Part shown: piece after piece, positions 1-5,872 of the stretch
Position numbering within the stretch: the stretch's first letter is position 1
Layout: every line of letters starts with the position of its first letter
Made by a program: the position numbers and the translations under genes
Source: an uncultured Caryophanales bacterium
Lineage (GTDB): Bacteria; Bacillota_I; Bacilli_A; RF39; UBA660
DNA: 6,797 bases
Assembly: GCA_946535455.1 (NCBI GenBank)
Contig: CAMNDO010000032.1
Coordinates: 1 to 6,797 of the forward strand
Reading direction: 5' to 3'
Notes under the pieces: generated by a model
Seen by the model: only the letters and a program-made list of their open reading frames with translations
What the model was told of the DNA's origin: nothing
Databases searched by the model: none

Positions 1-1
1 A

Positions 2-559
2 ATTATTTTATATTTCTTATATGGGGTATTCTTAAATTTACTTCATAAAAGAATGTATGCGAGAAAAAGTATTTTCTGTTATATTCCGATTTTAAACTTT
101 TATATTTCTGCGAAATTAACCTTTGGACGTATTATTTCTAAAATTTATATTGTAATACTGATTTTACTTTTTGTATTAGGATATGTTTTTGATATTCATG
201 TTTTATATATTATTGCGATTGTATTATTCTTATTAATATTCTTAATGAATGTGATGAAGTTAATTACTCGTAATTATAGTTTCTTAGTATTAGAACCTGC
301 GATGAAGAATGATAGCTTTGATCATGCTTTCACAGCTTCTTCTAGTTCTTTAGAGGATTCTACTTCCTTTGAAAGAGAATTTACTCATACGAGTGTTTCT
401 TCTGAGAAAGAAGAATTAGAGGAGGATTCTCCTATTTCTATTGGAACAGGAGGACACCGTGAAAAAGATGAATTTGAAGATGTATTTCAAGCAGAAGATG
501 ATTCGAATGGAATATTTGATGATGAAGAGGAATCAGACTTGACGAAATTATTCAAGTGA
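2..559 (+). CDS. Membrane protein of unknown function with acidic Ser-rich tail (5' end outside window)
   Basis: The first in-window ATG is at 53, but the frame is open back to base 2 and has no convincing ribosome binding site before that ATG. The 17 extra codons read as a hydrophobic stretch (IILYFLYGVFLNLL, then HKR), so the gene most likely begins upstream and 185 residues are visible. Counting from the ATG at 53, a basic segment with an IPILNFY motif is followed by two membrane helices at about residues 31-46 and 49-66. After residue 80 comes a long hydrophilic tail rich in Ser, Glu and Asp, with clusters such as EEELEED-like runs and DDEEESD, probably disordered. The IPILN segment between helices weakly recalls small multi-helix DUF5684-type membrane proteins, but I do not recognise the family. 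The gene stops at TGA 557-559, inside a terminator hairpin, so it is transcribed separately from dnaD. Function is unknown. Confidence 0.7.
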   Translation: MILYFLYGVFLNLLHKRMYARKSIFCYIPILNFYISAKLTFGRIISKIYIVILILLFVLGYVFDIHVLYIIAIVLFLLIFLMNVMKLITRNYSFLVLEPAMKNDSFDHAFTASSSSLEDSTSFEREFTHTSVSSEKEELEEDSPISIGTGGHREKDEFEDVFQAEDDSNGIFDDEEESDLTKLFK

Positions 560-573
560 TTCTCTTTTTTTTT
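525..573 (+). terminator. Rho-independent terminator of the upstream membrane-protein gene
   Basis: AAGAG(G)AATCA at 525-535 pairs with TGATTCTCTT at 557-566, with one bulged G. The stem continues inward as CTTGA 538-542 with TCAAG 552-556 after a two-base bulge. Nine T residues follow at 565-573. The stop codon of the upstream gene lies in the 3' arm. The bulges make the hairpin imperfect, but the stem plus T-tract just before the dnaD promoter is the expected arrangement. Confidence 0.65.
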
Positions 574-579
574 GAGTTG

Positions 580-588
580 TGATATGAT
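580..588 (+). promoter_or_regulatory. Probable extended -10 promoter of dnaD-nth
   Basis: TGATATGAT fits the extended -10 pattern TGnTATAAT with one mismatch in the hexamer (TATGAT, 583-588). No good -35 hexamer is found 16-18 bases upstream, where the preceding terminator's arm and T-tract lie; extended -10 promoters tolerate this. Transcription would begin near 595, leaving a short leader carrying the AGGAGGGG site at 600-607 before the dnaD ATG at 613. Confidence 0.5.
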
Positions 589-612
589 AGTATTACTTTA
601 GGAGGGGATGTT

Positions 613-1272
613 ATGAAAGGATCTAAAGTAGTTTCTATTTTTCGAGATGGAAATATTACAATACCTATTTTTTTATTCAAACATTATAAAAAATGGAATA
701 TAACATTAGAAGAGTTTCTATTTTTGATGTATTTCTATCATTTAGGGGATCGTTTCTTATTTAATCCTCAAGAGTTTTCAAATCAATTAGGAATGGAATT
801 ATCGGAAGTGATGGAAAAGGTAGATTCCCTTACGAGTAAAGGATTGATTCGTGTTGAAGTATCCAAAAATGAGAAGGGATTTATGGAGGAGATTGTTTTA
901 TTAGACGACTTTTTCCAAAAATTATCTTATTTGGTGATGGATGAAGGAGAAGAAAAAGTAGACTCTAATGTATATGAATTAATTGAGAAAGAGTTTGGAA
1001 GAACCTTAAGTCCTATGGAGTATGAAATTATCAAAGCTTGGTTAGATAATCATATGAGTGAAGATTTAATCAAAGAAGCTGTGAAAGAAGCTACTTTTAA
1101 TGGAGTTTCTAATTTGCGTTATATTGATAAGATTTTATATGAATGGGGAAAATCAGGAATCCAAAGCGTAGAAGATGTAGAAAAAAGAAGAAAAAAACAT
1201 TCGAAAAAGGGGAAAGAAGAACCAGTAGATATCCAGATGGTAGATTGGGATTGGTTAGATGACGATGAGTAA
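613..1272 (+). CDS. dnaD: DnaD replication initiation protein
   Basis: DnaD acts with DnaB and DnaI in Bacilli to remodel DNA at the origin and at restart sites so that the replicative helicase is loaded. The 219-residue length is close to Bacillus DnaD. Residues about 1-105 form the winged-helix N-terminal domain (hydrophobic helix around LEEFLFLMYFYHLG, then a MELSEVMEKVDSLTSKGLIRV recognition region read in two parts). Residues about 118-182 form the DnaD/DnaB C-terminal helical domain, starting YELIEKEFGRTLSP and ending in the diagnostic Y170-x3-I174-x3-W178 motif that supports ssDNA binding. A Lys/Arg-rich stretch (190-202) and an acidic end (DWDWLDDDE) follow. The ATG at 613 has a strong AGGAGGGG site five bases upstream, fixing the start. 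It overlaps nth, and the dnaD-nth pair is the one known in Bacillus. Confidence 0.93.
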   Translation: MKGSKVVSIFRDGNITIPIFLFKHYKKWNITLEEFLFLMYFYHLGDRFLFNPQEFSNQLGMELSEVMEKVDSLTSKGLIRVEVSKNEKGFMEEIVLLDDFFQKLSYLVMDEGEEKVDSNVYELIEKEFGRTLSPMEYEIIKAWLDNHMSEDLIKEAVKEATFNGVSNLRYIDKILYEWGKSGIQSVEDVEKRRKKHSKKGKEEPVDIQMVDWDWLDDDE

Positions 1273-1885
1273 GATAGATGATTTTTTAGAAGAGTTATAT
1301 CCTAATCCTATTTGTGAATTACATTATTCCAAAGATTATGAGTTACTCATGGCAGTTGTTTTAAGTGCACAATCTACGGATAAGAGAGTGAATTCGGTAA
1401 CTCCTATTCTATTTGGAACATACCCTACGTTAAAAGACCTAAAAGAGGCGGATTTAAAGGATTTAGAGCATATTATTAGACCAATTGGGTCTTATCATAA
1501 AAAAGCCGCTTATATTCAAAATATGGCTATGATTTTAGAGGAACAATATGAAGGTAAGGTACCGACAGAAAGATCTTCCTTAGAGAAATTACCAGGAGTA
1601 GGGCGAAAAACAGCAAATGTTTTTTTAAGTGAGTATTATGATATTCCTGCGATCGCAGTTGATACTCATGTAGAAAGAGTATCGAAAAGACTAGGACTCG
1701 CTTCTAGAAATGCGAATGTGTTAAAGATTGAGAAAAAATTACAAAAAGTATTTCCCAAAGAGTTATGGGGAAAGAGACATTTACAACTGGTATTATTTGG
1801 AAGGTATTTTTGTAAGGCAGTGAAACCAAATTGTAAAGAGTGTTCTTTGGTGGATATTTGTAAAGAAAAAAAGAAGAATTTATAA
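1259..1885 (+). CDS. nth: Endonuclease III (DNA glycosylase/AP lyase)
   Basis: Endonuclease III removes oxidised pyrimidines from DNA and nicks the abasic site by beta-elimination, starting base-excision repair. The 208-residue protein carries all hallmarks: helix-hairpin-helix LPGVGRKTANV at about 111-121 with catalytic Lys117, VDTHVERVSKRLGL at about 134-147 with catalytic Asp135, and a C-terminal [4Fe-4S] cluster motif C185-x6-C192-x2-C195-x5-C201. An ATG at 1259 overlaps the end of dnaD by 14 bases; a second in-frame ATG at 1265 would remove two residues. Only a weak GGGA at 1247-1250 precedes them, spaced better for 1259, so translation probably depends on coupling to dnaD. The stop codon lies within a terminator hairpin. 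Family assignment is very secure; the exact start is not. Confidence 0.95.
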   Translation: MTMSKIDDFLEELYPNPICELHYSKDYELLMAVVLSAQSTDKRVNSVTPILFGTYPTLKDLKEADLKDLEHIIRPIGSYHKKAAYIQNMAMILEEQYEGKVPTERSSLEKLPGVGRKTANVFLSEYYDIPAIAVDTHVERVSKRLGLASRNANVLKIEKKLQKVFPKELWGKRHLQLVLFGRYFCKAVKPNCKECSLVDICKEKKKNL

Positions 1886-1897
1886 TTCTTCTTTTTT
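1867..1897. terminator. Bidirectional terminator between convergent nth and ponA
   Basis: AAAAAAGAAGAATT (1867-1880) is a perfect inverted match to AATTCTTCTTTTTT (1884-1897), giving a 14-bp stem around a three-base loop. The outer A/T pairs provide a U-tract on the RNA in both directions, so it can end transcription of dnaD-nth (+) and of recU-ponA (-). The nth stop codon (1883-1885) spans loop and 3' arm, and ponA ends only five bases beyond the hairpin at 1902. The stem is AT-rich with few G-C pairs, so strength is uncertain. Confidence 0.75.
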
Positions 1898-1901
1898 ATT
1901 T

Positions 1902-4658
1902 CTATGGAGTTGTTGTTCCTCCAGGAGTGGTTCCAGAACCTGGTGTTGTACTTCCTCCTGGTGTAGTAGAGCCACCTGGCGTAGTTGGTGTTGTTGGTGT
2001 TGTCGGCGTAGTTGGTTTCTTTTCTAGTTTGAAGGTTGCTTCTTCACTTTGTAAATCATTATAAGATTTGTAAGTAGCAATAATCTTATAGGTTCCATAG
2101 ACACTACCTTGTGGAGTGAAGGAATATGTTGTTTTATCGGTCCATGTGATTAACACATTGTCTTTATAAATGTTATAACCGAATGCTCCATGAGAATCAT
2201 CTCCTAGTTCTCCTGGAGATACTGCAGACCAAGTTAAGGTTACTTTACCACTAGATTCTGTTGCCTTAAAGTTGGCTGGAGCTTTTAATTTGTAATTCGA
2301 AGTATCATATTCAGTTGGTTCCGTTCCTTTTTTGAAATATTCAGAAATTCCACCACTTCCAGGAACTGCTAATTTGTTTGGATTGGATGGGGAAACGGTT
2401 GCTTGTACGACGCTTGCTGGTTTTACAAAAGCACTTCGATCATATTCAATGGCTCCCGCAGATACTAAAGCGTTAAATAAACGGTCTTTTTGAATGGTTG
2501 CTGGTACGTTATGTAATACATATCCTTGTGCGATAGATTCTACCGTAAAGTCATCATATCCATACCACATTCCTACTGTTGTTTTGGTAGAATATCCAAC
2601 GACCCAAGAATCACGGATCGCATCCCATGGCATGTTATAATCGCTCATGGTTTTGGCATCAAAGTTTGTCGTACCTGTTTTTGCTGCTACGTTTCTTGGT
2701 GTACCACCTGTTAAAGCAACATCTTGTAATACACTCGATATCATAAAGGCTGTCGCATCTGACATCACTTGTCTTTTGACTTCTTCATGTTCTACCACTT
2801 TTCCAGTCTGTCTATATTCAAACTTTGTTACAGAATATGGTTCATTATAATATCCACCATTTGAGAATGCAGCATAAGCTCCTGCCATTTGTAATGGAGA
2901 AACTCCTGAGAATGCTCCAATGGAATGTGCTTCATGTAATCGAATGGTATCTTTTACATCATTCGCATCTTTTGGATTGATACAATTAAAGGTATCATAG
3001 TTAAATTTATATCCACTTTCACAAATCTCTGGTGTAATTCCCAATCCTGTTACAAATTGTGCAATTTTTAAGTTATCAACTTGTTGGAAGGCTTTTAAGG
3101 CTGGAATATTACGAGAAGCTGCCAATGCTCTTCTTAAAGTAATATTCCCAAAGTATCCTCCGTCCCAGTTTTTAATCGATCTACCATTGGAATAACTATA
3201 AGGTGCATCATTAAATGGTTGTGCAGTAGACCAGTTATTAAATTCAATTCCTGGACCGTAATCAAATAGTGGTTTTGCGGTAGATCCCGGTTGTCTCTTA
3301 ATTTGTGTTGCATAGTTATATTGTCTTGCTTGTCCTTGACTTCTGGAATTGATATTTCGTCCATTTCCAATCGCTAGTATTTTTCCAGTTTCGGATTCTA
3401 ACACAGCGACTCCTGTTTGTACTCTATCATCAATCCAGTTATAGTTTTCTCCTCTTAGTACCGTATCCACAGCACGTTGTCTATTTAAATCTAAGGTTGT
3501 CCATACCAATAATGGTGTTGTGTATGGGTTTACTCCGTATTTATTTTCTAATTCTAATGCCACAGTATCAATAAATCCTTGATTTGGATTGGCATCTGCA
3601 TAATTCACATCTGCGGTTAATACTTCTACAGGAACAGCATTTGCCATTTCTTCTTCTTCTTTGGTAATATATCCTGCTCTTCTCATCAAATAAAGAACGG
3701 TTTTTCTTCTTGCTGCAGCATTTTTTGGATTTACCGTTGGTCGATAATAATTTGGTGATTTAAACATACCGGCTAAAATGGCTGCTTCACTTAAGTTTAA
3801 TTCTGATACACTTTTTCCAAAGTAAGCAAGGGATGCTTCTTCTACACCATAGATGTTTCCTCCTAAGAAGTGGTTATTGACATAGAATTCAATGATTTGT
3901 TCTTTGGAATATTCTTTTTCTAATTTAAATACGGCTAGATAAATATCTTCAAATTTACGAATAATTCCAGGAATTCCAGAAGTTAGTTTTCCATATTTAT
4001 CCGTAAAACTATTTTTCACAACCTGCATCGATAAAGTAGAAGCTCCTCCAGCTCCAGAATCTCCAATTACTTGGCCAAAAGTAGCCTTTAAAAATCTTGG
4101 CGCATCTAATCCATTATGTTGGAAGAATCTAGAATCTTCGGTTGCGATAATAGCATCTACTAAAACTTCTGGTAATTCATCATACGTTACTTTTTCTCTT
4201 TTTTCAGAACCTAGTTTGGCAATCTCTGTTCCATCACTTGCATAAATTCTAGAAATTTCCATCGTATTTAATTTTTCAATTTCATACTTAGGATCTGCTT
4301 GTTGTTTGATATAGACAACAAATACACTAAATGCGATTAATCCAAGAATTCCTAATATGAGAAGTACAATTAATGCAATACTCATTAGTTTTCTTCTTTT
4401 TCTTCCTTTTCTGGTTAATAAGAACCAAATACCTGTTAAAATTCCTAAGAAAATCGCAGCTAGTATTGCTAATTTCACTCCAAACGTAACATAGCATCCT
4501 ACTAAAATCGTAATAGCAATCAGTAGTGCTACTACTTTTGAAAGTAGACTTTGTCTATTTCTTCTTTGTACACGACTTTTTACATGATGTTTCGAACGAC
4601 TAGAACCTCTATATTGATTTTCTTTTGATATTCGTTTTTTAATTCTTTTCTTTTGCAT
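1902..4658 (-). CDS. ponA: Class A penicillin-binding protein 1A (glycosyltransferase/transpeptidase) with FN3 domain
   Basis: This bifunctional enzyme polymerises lipid II into glycan strands and cross-links the peptides outside the membrane. In the 918 residues: a very basic cytoplasmic tail (1-38) with a candidate GpsB-binding motif S28-R-V-Q-R-R33; three hydrophobic segments at about 41-58, 61-82 and 92-117, where most relatives have one; a GT51 domain at about 130-335 with TEDSRFFQH (catalytic Glu174), GGASTLSMQVVKN (204-216) and EFYVNNHFLGGNIYGVEEAS; a transpeptidase domain at about 375-735 with S459-T-A-K462, S515-R-N517 and K660-T-G-T663. A fibronectin-III-like domain (about 791-880) and a Thr/Pro/Gly tail (881-918) end the protein. 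The start abuts the recU stop (TAA then ATG) and has a GGAGGG site (4665-4670) within recU, so the two are co-translated. Catalytic motifs look intact. The GT motif residues S-M-Q, where QQ is usual, are odd. The ponA name rests on domain order and recU linkage. Confidence 0.95.
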   Translation of the reverse strand: MQKKRIKKRISKENQYRGSSRSKHHVKSRVQRRNRQSLLSKVVALLIAITILVGCYVTFGVKLAILAAIFLGILTGIWFLLTRKGRKRRKLMSIALIVLLILGILGLIAFSVFVVYIKQQADPKYEIEKLNTMEISRIYASDGTEIAKLGSEKREKVTYDELPEVLVDAIIATEDSRFFQHNGLDAPRFLKATFGQVIGDSGAGGASTLSMQVVKNSFTDKYGKLTSGIPGIIRKFEDIYLAVFKLEKEYSKEQIIEFYVNNHFLGGNIYGVEEASLAYFGKSVSELNLSEAAILAGMFKSPNYYRPTVNPKNAAARRKTVLYLMRRAGYITKEEEEMANAVPVEVLTADVNYADANPNQGFIDTVALELENKYGVNPYTTPLLVWTTLDLNRQRAVDTVLRGENYNWIDDRVQTGVAVLESETGKILAIGNGRNINSRSQGQARQYNYATQIKRQPGSTAKPLFDYGPGIEFNNWSTAQPFNDAPYSYSNGRSIKNWDGGYFGNITLRRALAASRNIPALKAFQQVDNLKIAQFVTGLGITPEICESGYKFNYDTFNCINPKDANDVKDTIRLHEAHSIGAFSGVSPLQMAGAYAAFSNGGYYNEPYSVTKFEYRQTGKVVEHEEVKRQVMSDATAFMISSVLQDVALTGGTPRNVAAKTGTTNFDAKTMSDYNMPWDAIRDSWVVGYSTKTTVGMWYGYDDFTVESIAQGYVLHNVPATIQKDRLFNALVSAGAIEYDRSAFVKPASVVQATVSPSNPNKLAVPGSGGISEYFKKGTEPTEYDTSNYKLKAPANFKATESSGKVTLTWSAVSPGELGDDSHGAFGYNIYKDNVLITWTDKTTYSFTPQGSVYGTYKIIATYKSYNDLQSEEATFKLEKKPTTPTTPTTPTTPGGSTTPGGSTTPGSGTTPGGTTTP
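1981..2016. repeat. Four tandem 9-bp units encoding the Thr-Thr-Pro tail of PonA
   Basis: On the + strand the units read GTAGTTGGT, GTTGTTGGT, GTTGTCGGC and GTAGTTGGT. On the coding strand they give the repeated Pro-Thr-Thr run at residues about 882-894 of PonA. Less regular 15-18 bp units encoding GGSTTP-like repeats continue toward the stop codon (about 1905-1980). Synonymous differences between units indicate selection on the protein, or old duplication, instead of very recent slippage. Confidence 0.7.
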
Positions 4659-5240
4659 TTAAATCCCTCCAATGATTTGATCGACTACTTTTAAATAATC
4701 AATTCTTGGTTGATATTCATTTTTTAATAAGAATCCGTTTTCTCTAAAATAAGAAATAGGAATTGATTTTTTTTCTTCTTTTGTTAAGAACTCTGTTAAG
4801 TACTTTGTTTGTAATAAATACGTTTCATCTAAAGTAGAAAATCTTACAATTAAAAATGATATTCCTTGATGATTTTCTATATTTTGTAAATGTTTAATCT
4901 GGTGAGAATGAATATTGGATAAGGAAAATGATGTTTTACTTTTGGTTTCTTTTGCTTCAAAATCGATATATTTTCCTCGATATAATCCATTATAATCTGT
5001 TGTAGATGGTATTGTAAAAAAAGCTTCTTTAATGACTGTACTTGCTCTTGTTGGATAATCTACTTTTGTGATTTTAATGGGAGTTGGTTTTTTGTAGATA
5101 TAAGCTTTATCTATGTTTCTATAATATTCATTAGAATCATTGATTTCTCCTTCTAGAGAAAGACCTCTATTTTTATGACTCCATGAATTGATGATAGAAT
5201 CTTTCTTTTTTTCTTTTCGAATACCATTAGGATAGTTCAT
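4659..5240 (-). CDS. recU: RecU Holliday junction resolvase
   Basis: RecU cleaves four-way DNA junctions during recombinational repair and chromosome segregation and also modulates RecA in Bacilli. The 193 residues match the family along their length: an N-terminal YPNG start, the conserved NRGLSLEGEIN block (24-34), KKPTPI (50-55), STTDYNG (79-85) with Asp82, and YIDFEAKET (91-99) carrying the Glu95-x-Lys97 nuclease motif, then SHQIKH (112-117) and the C-terminal PRIDYL (178-183). It is slightly shorter than Bacillus RecU (about 206), mainly at the N-terminus. The ATG at 5240 has an AGGTG site five bases upstream (5246-5250 on the + strand). The stop codon directly abuts the ponA start, giving the recU-ponA operon known from Bacillus. 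Confidence 0.95.
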   Translation of the reverse strand: MNYPNGIRKEKKKDSIINSWSHKNRGLSLEGEINDSNEYYRNIDKAYIYKKPTPIKITKVDYPTRASTVIKEAFFTIPSTTDYNGLYRGKYIDFEAKETKSKTSFSLSNIHSHQIKHLQNIENHQGISFLIVRFSTLDETYLLQTKYLTEFLTKEEKKSIPISYFRENGFLLKNEYQPRIDYLKVVDQIIGGI

Positions 5241-5257
5241 TTCATCACCTATTTTGT

Positions 5258-5263
5258 ATTATA
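5258..5263 (-). promoter_or_regulatory. Probable -10 element of the recU-ponA promoter
   Basis: On the minus strand a perfect TATAAT lies 17 bases upstream of the recU ATG. The region 17-18 bases farther upstream (about 5281-5287) reads only TAGAAA/ATAGAA on that strand, so the -35 is poor and the A-rich flank may help. It is the only consensus -10 between recU and the divergent genes. Confidence 0.5.
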
Positions 5264-5375
5264 CTATATGTTTCTTTTTTTTTCTATATTTTTCGATTGT
5301 TTGGAGAAAAACTTCTATTATTGTCGGATTTCTTTTTTTGAAGAAAAAATAGTGTATGATGGACTAGGTGATTTT

Positions 5376-5486
5376 ATGAATGCTTTAGAAATTATGGTCG
5401 TATTGAATCATATGATTCAAAAAACAAAAACCATTGAAAGAGAGTTAATGATTCGAGGGTTAATAATTGACAAAAAGGAGAACTGA
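5376..5486 (+). CDS. Possible small protein, 36 residues, unknown function
   Basis: The frame from ATG 5376 reads MNALEIMVVLNHMIQ and continues to IIDKKEN, stopping at TGA 5484-5486. An AGGTG site at 5366-5370, five bases before the ATG, supports this start. A longer reading from ATG 5268 is Phe/Cys-rich, has no ribosome site and crosses the recU promoter, so I do not accept it. A TATGAT -10-like hexamer at 5355-5360 would leave a very short leader, with no clear -35. The sequence is consistent with a single amphipathic helix with Met/Ile/Leu on one face and charged residues on the other; there is no signal peptide or clear membrane segment. It lies between recU and gpsB, and the gpsB promoter starts inside its last codons. 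I recognise no family, and it may be spurious. Confidence 0.4.
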   Translation: MNALEIMVVLNHMIQKTKTIERELMIRGLIIDKKEN

Positions 5487-5495
5487 TGACATAAT
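5467..5495 (+). promoter_or_regulatory. Near-consensus sigma-A-type promoter for gpsB-rnpB
   Basis: A perfect TTGACA (5467-5472) is followed, after exactly 17 bases, by CATAAT (5490-5495), five of six matches to TATAAT. TGA at 5487-5489 also supplies the extended -10 TGn. Transcription would begin around 5502, about 20 bases before the gpsB ATG. This is the best promoter in the window, fitting the need for abundant RNase P RNA. It lies in the last codons of the 36-residue reading frame. Confidence 0.8.
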
Positions 5496-5521
5496 ACTAT
5501 TGTAAGGGATTGGTGAAGATT

Positions 5522-5872
5522 ATGTATCAGAACAAAATCAAATTAATGCCTCAAGATATTCTTGAGAAAAGTTTTAAAATTGACACGAGAGGATATCGAC
5601 TAAAAGAAGTAGATCAGTTTTTAGATGATATTATTGGGGATTATGAACAATTCTTAGATATTATCAATAGTTTAGAAAAAGAAAAAGCTGATTTATTAGC
5701 TGAGATTATGCAGTTAAAACAAGAACTACGTAATTCTCAATTAAGTGTAGAAGTTGCTTCTAGTTCCAAAAGTCATGGGGAAGTGAATAATATTGATATT
5801 ATGAGAAGACTTTCTCAATTAGAAAAAATGGTTTATGGAACAAGAGACAATCAGTCAAATCAAGAAAATTAA
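5522..5872 (+). CDS. gpsB: GpsB cell-division/cell-wall adaptor protein
   Basis: GpsB is a small cytoplasmic DivIVA-like coiled-coil protein that binds the inner face of the membrane and docks class A PBPs during the elongation-division cycle. From ATG 5522 the 116 residues align with B. subtilis GpsB without gaps at the N-terminus: DILEKSFK (12-19), RGYRLKEVDQFLDDII (23-38), with groove residues Tyr25, Asp31, Leu34 and Asp35 all kept. A coiled coil runs from about 40 to 72, a Ser-rich linker from 74 to 88, and the C-terminal oligomerisation helix IDIMRRLSQLEKMVYG from 91 to 106. This gap-free alignment favours ATG 5522, with GGTGA five bases upstream; upstream in-frame TTG 5510 and GTG 5513 are possible, GTG having AAGGGA nearby. 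The promoter lies just upstream and rnpB follows with no gap, matching the Bacillus order gpsB-rnpB. Confidence 0.94.
   Translation: MYQNKIKLMPQDILEKSFKIDTRGYRLKEVDQFLDDIIGDYEQFLDIINSLEKEKADLLAEIMQLKQELRNSQLSVEVASSSKSHGEVNNIDIMRRLSQLEKMVYGTRDNQSNQEN

Noticed and set aside
1905..2016. Short tandem repeats as a CRISPR or regulatory array
   Set aside because: Units of 9 bp and 15-18 bp are contiguous, in frame, and encode the Thr/Pro/Gly tail of PonA; there are no spacers.
2526..2850. Two plus-strand frames of 62 and 67 codons inside ponA
   Set aside because: They are antisense to intact transpeptidase-domain coding sequence, have no ribosome sites and show Cys/Phe-rich composition typical of shadow frames.
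3134..3370. Minus-strand 78-codon frame inside ponA
   Set aside because: It lies in another frame of the same strand within the conserved transpeptidase region, whose main frame carries the catalytic motifs.
5320..5365. Attenuator or terminator hairpin in the T/A-rich stretch upstream of the small frame
   Set aside because: Only a 6-bp TTTCTT/AAGAAA pairing is available in low-complexity sequence, which is expected by chance.
5268..5375. N-terminal extension of the small frame from ATG 5268
   Set aside because: It has no ribosome site, a Phe/Cys-rich sequence, and crosses the recU promoter region; the ATG at 5376 with AGGTG is better.
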